Part shown: positions 4,308-6,413 of the stretch, one piece after another
Position numbering within the stretch: position 1 is the stretch's first letter
Layout of the letters: each line of letters opens with the position of its first letter
Origin: a halophilic archaeon J07HX64
GTDB lineage: Archaea; Halobacteriota; Halobacteria; Halobacteriales; Haloarculaceae
DNA: 6,413 nt
Direction of reading: 5' to 3'
NCBI GenBank assembly: GCA_000416085.1
Contig: KE356579.1
Span: 1,755,092-1,761,504 of the forward strand
Notes under the pieces: model-generated
Database searches by the model: none
What the model saw: the letters and a program-made list of their open reading frames with translations, nothing else
Told to the model about the DNA's origin: nothing
Position numbers and translations under genes: made by a program

Positions 4308-6413
4308 TCACCCCGGTTCGTCCTCACCGTCTCGTCGCCGCCAGAGCAGGTACCCCGCACCGCCCAGACCGGCGAGCGCCGAACCGGCCCCGAACCCCGG
4401 ACCGAGACCGTCCCCACCACCCGCTCCGGTTCCGTCGTCGCTTCCATCGTTGGTTCCGTCGTTGGTTCCGTCGTTGGTTCCGTCACCTCCGGACGCGTCG
4501 TCGCCACCCGGTCCACTACCGCCCTGGCCGTTGTCCGTCGCGCCGCCGCGACCGGTGTCGTCACCCTCCTCGCCGGTGTCGGTCCCGGACAACTGGTCGG
4601 CGTACCGCCACTCGCCGTGGTGTCCGAGCGTCCCGAGTGAAACTCGGGAGCCGTTGCTGTACACCCCGGGAGTAACGTCGAACGCGCTAACAGAGCCGTC
4701 GGTGCTACCGACCACGACCACCCCGTCGGCCACAGTCGGCGACGCGGTCACCGGAGCCGACTCCGTGGACGCTCCGTCTCCGACGGGGACACGCCACAGG
4801 CGGTCACCGGTTTCGAGCCCGAACGCGTGGAGATCCCCGTCCTGCCCCCCGACGTAGAGGCTGTCACCGGCGACAGTCGGTGACGACGTCACCGCACGGT
4901 CGGTGGCGCCTGTCCACAGTCTCTCTCCTGTGTCCAGGTCGAGCGCGTGCACACCGACGCTGTTACTCCCGATGAACACCCGCCCATCGGCCACCGTCGG
5001 TGAGGACCGGACCGGCAGCGGCCCGAGGTCTATTGTCCAGCGCTCCTCGCCGGTTGCCGCCGCCACGGCGGAGACACTCCCGTCTATCTGGCCGACGATG
5101 ACCCGCCCGTCAGCAACAGTCGGTGAGGTCTGGACGGTCTGCTCGGTTTCGAACAGCCACCGGGTGTCCCCGGTCACCACGTCCAACCCGTACACACCCG
5201 CCTGACCGCCGATCAGGACGGTCCCGTCGACGACTGTCGGTGAGGACCGGACCGCGCTGTCGGTCCCAACCTCGGCCGTCCAGAGGCTCCCGCCGGAGGC
5301 TGCCGACAGCGCGTGGACCAGTCCGTTGCTGTCGCCGACGAACACTGTCCCGTTGACGACCGTCGGTGAGGAGCTAACAGCGGGGATGCTGGCCTCCCAG
5401 AGCACGTCACCGCTCGCCGCGTCGAGCGCGTACACGGCACCGATTGGGCCGGACAGTGCCCCGACTGGTGACACCCCTGCCCCGACGAACACCCGACCAC
5501 CGACGACTGCGGGCGCCCTGCGAACGGGCCAACCGGTGTCGAACCGCCACCGCGTCTCACCGGTCTCCGTGTCCAACGCGTACAGTTCACCGGATTGGCT
5601 CCCGACGAACGCCGTCCCGTCGGTGACTGTCGCCGATGCGCCGACCGCGTTCCCGGTCTCGACCCGCCAGCGCCGTGTTGCCGGCGGGGACAGCTCCCGG
5701 ACGGTCCGTGTGGTCTCACCTGTGCTGTCTGTTGCGGTCAGCCCCACACGATACCGGCCTGGCGTGTCGAGCGTCCGACTCGCCGTCTGTCCGGTGGTGT
5801 CGACACCCCCGTCCCCGGTCAGGTCCCACTCGTAGCGCTCGATGTCGCCGGTCGTGGCCCCCGCGTCGAAGCTCACCTGCTCGCCCACCTCCGGGGTAGC
5901 GGGTTCGTACGAGAACATCGCCGTCGGCGCCTGGTCGGCCCACTCGCCGTGGTGACCGCCGGCCCCGAGCAGAACCTGTGAGCCGGTCGACCGTCCGTCG
6001 ATGCCTGCGTCTATCGCGTGCAGTCGGCCCACCGGTTCCTCCGCTCGCTGCCCGCTGCTCTCCGTGGCCGACCCTGTCACGAACGCCGTCCCGTCGACAA
6101 CAACCGGTGCAGACGCGACTGGTCCCCCAGTTTCGACCGTCCTGACGGGCTCACCGGTTTCGGCGCCGAGCACACGGAGACCTGCTGTGGTGCCGAACAG
6201 CAGGTGCCCGTCGGCGACGGTCGGCGAGACGGGCTCGCCGGTCTCGAACTGCCACACCTGATCCCCGCTCGCTGTATCGAACGCCCGGATACCCGCTACG
6301 GTCCCGGCGAACAGCCGTCCGCCGGCCGCGGTCAGACCGCGCAACCACACACCGGTCTCCGTGGTCCATCTCACCTCGCCCGTGTCCAGGTCGACCGCGT
6401 GTACCCGCCCCTC
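4308..6413 (-). CDS. Surface PQQ-like beta-propeller / PKD / PGF-CTERM protein (partial, 5' end missing)
   Basis: 701 residues are visible, with the frame open to the right edge. The GTG at 6374 is internal, because VHAVDLDTGE just before it is part of a propeller blade, so the real start and signal peptide lie outside. Residues 1 to about 160 are the end of a first propeller (at least three blades). Residues about 162-241 are a PKD domain (YEWDLTGDGG ... GRYRVGLTATDSTG). Residues about 248-608 are a second propeller with about eight PQQ-like blades of about 40 residues, each with an SPTV.DG.V..G core and A.D..TG...W turn. Residues 609-668 are an acidic Gly/Asp/Asn/Thr stalk. PGF (672-674), a hydrophobic stretch (675-691) and RRR (692-694) resemble the PGF-CTERM signal that archaeosortase A processes for lipid anchoring. 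A surface binding or scaffold role is inferred. No catalytic residues are recognised, and PQQ binding is not implied. Confidence 0.92.
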   Translation of the reverse strand, partial: EGRVHAVDLDTGEVRWTTETGVWLRGLTAAGGRLFAGTVAGIRAFDTASGDQVWQFETGEPVSPTVADGHLLFGTTAGLRVLGAETGEPVRTVETGGPVASAPVVVDGTAFVTGSATESSGQRAEEPVGRLHAIDAGIDGRSTGSQVLLGAGGHHGEWADQAPTAMFSYEPATPEVGEQVSFDAGATTGDIERYEWDLTGDGGVDTTGQTASRTLDTPGRYRVGLTATDSTGETTRTVRELSPPATRRWRVETGNAVGASATVTDGTAFVGSQSGELYALDTETGETRWRFDTGWPVRRAPAVVGGRVFVGAGVSPVGALSGPIGAVYALDAASGDVLWEASIPAVSSSPTVVNGTVFVGDSNGLVHALSAASGGSLWTAEVGTDSAVRSSPTVVDGTVLIGGQAGVYGLDVVTGDTRWLFETEQTVQTSPTVADGRVIVGQIDGSVSAVAAATGEERWTIDLGPLPVRSSPTVADGRVFIGSNSVGVHALDLDTGERLWTGATDRAVTSSPTVAGDSLYVGGQDGDLHAFGLETGDRLWRVPVGDGASTESAPVTASPTVADGVVVVGSTDGSVSAFDVTPGVYSNGSRVSLGTLGHHGEWRYADQLSGTDTGEEGDDTGRGGATDNGQGGSGPGGDDASGGDGTNDGTNDGTNDGSDDGTGAGGGDGLGPGFGAGSALAGLGGAGYLLWRRRDGEDEPG
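4384..4400 (-). other. PGF-CTERM-like sorting signal (start of the motif)
   Basis: PGF is encoded at 4400-4392. It is followed by a Gly/Ala/Leu stretch of about 17 residues ending in LLW, then three arginines and a short acidic tail before the stop at 4308. This order (PGF, hydrophobic helix, basic cluster) is the known layout of archaeosortase A substrates in haloarchaea. The hydrophobic part is Gly-rich and thus weaker than typical. Confidence 0.75.
4425..4484 (-). repeat. 12-bp tandem repeat encoding the Gly-Thr-Asn-Asp stalk
   Basis: On the plus strand GTTGGTTCCGTC occurs three times exactly (4449-4460, 4461-4472, 4473-4484). Two degenerate copies precede it (4425-4436 and 4437-4448, three mismatches each). 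On the coding strand the exact copies give DGTN repeats inside the disordered acidic stalk. The 12-base unit keeps frame, so copy-number changes would lengthen or shorten the stalk without breaking the gene. Confidence 0.85.
4593..4622 (-). repeat. Long-range direct repeat, copy 1 (end of second propeller)
   Basis: CTGGTCGGC and CCACTCGCCGTGGTG (plus strand), here separated by six bases, recur without the six bases at 5931-5954. They encode the GHHGEW(RY)ADQ segment that closes each of the two propellers in the surface protein. Confidence 0.8.
5931..5954 (-). repeat. Long-range direct repeat, copy 2 (end of first propeller)
   Basis: These 24 bases are identical to the two flanks of the 4593-4622 copy and encode GHHGEWADQ just before the PKD domain. 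Apart from the missing Arg-Tyr codons the nucleotide match is exact, about 1.3 kb from its partner. Confidence 0.8.

Noticed and set aside
2993..4675. Plus-strand open frame of 560 codons antisense to atpI, atpH and the propeller gene
   Set aside because: It is Pro/Arg/Leu-rich, resembles no family and spans three real minus-strand genes. Long antisense frames are expected in GC-rich halophile genes with strong third-position bias.
6374..6374. GTG at 6374 as the start of the propeller protein
   Set aside because: The 13 codons before it in the same frame (VHAVDLDTGE) are clear propeller-blade sequence, so it is internal.
1..6413. CRISPR array, insertion sequence, tRNA or rRNA
   Set aside because: No regularly spaced near-identical repeats with unique spacers, no transposase or terminal inverted repeats, and no RNA-gene landmarks were seen on either strand by eye.

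Overview
The window looks like a haloarchaeal chromosome. It is GC-rich, its predicted proteins are strongly acidic and poor in lysine, and it carries an archaeal A-type ATP synthase operon. Its cell-surface protein ends in a PGF-CTERM-like archaeosortase signal. Every gene I can support is on the minus strand, so the window reads biologically from right to left. The species cannot be fixed from the sequence alone.

Layout, in the direction of transcription. Positions 6413-4308 hold the 3' part of a large secreted or surface protein. It consists of a PQQ-like beta-propeller, a PKD domain, a second and more complete propeller, an acidic Gly/Asp/Asn/Thr-rich stalk, and a PGF motif with a hydrophobic helix and an Arg cluster. 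Its start lies beyond the right edge. A 57-bp intergenic gap (4307-4251) follows, with an AT-rich patch that is a weak promoter candidate.

The ATP synthase genes come next in the order known from haloarchaea: atpH (4250-3918), atpI (3931-1705), atpK (1708-1448), atpE (1441-854) and atpC (861 to the left edge, unfinished). Spacing is tight: 14-bp overlap, 4-bp ATGA overlap, 6-bp gap, 8-bp overlap. They are therefore almost surely one translationally coupled transcript, continuing left beyond the window, where atpF, atpA, atpB and atpD would be expected.

How the genes work together. AtpI and the AtpK ring form the ion-translocating membrane motor. AtpC connects the ring to the central stalk. 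AtpE and AtpH form the coiled-coil peripheral stalks that hold the catalytic head (AtpA and AtpB, not in the window) still.

The main anomaly is in atpI. Its N-terminal and C-terminal halves lie in different frames, separated by one surplus base near 2500-2529, next to a run of four Gs. Removing one base restores a 741-residue protein with all expected landmarks. A sequencing or assembly error is the simplest explanation. A true mutation or recoding is less likely but would matter, because the gene should be important. Other notable points are a 16-bp palindrome at the atpH/atpI junction, a 33-bp (11-codon) tandem repeat in atpH that matches the hendecad repeat of right-handed peripheral-stalk coiled coils, and traces of internal duplication in the propeller gene. 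I found no clear sign of a novel system, mobile element, CRISPR array or RNA gene. No stretch over 300 bases lacks a gene.
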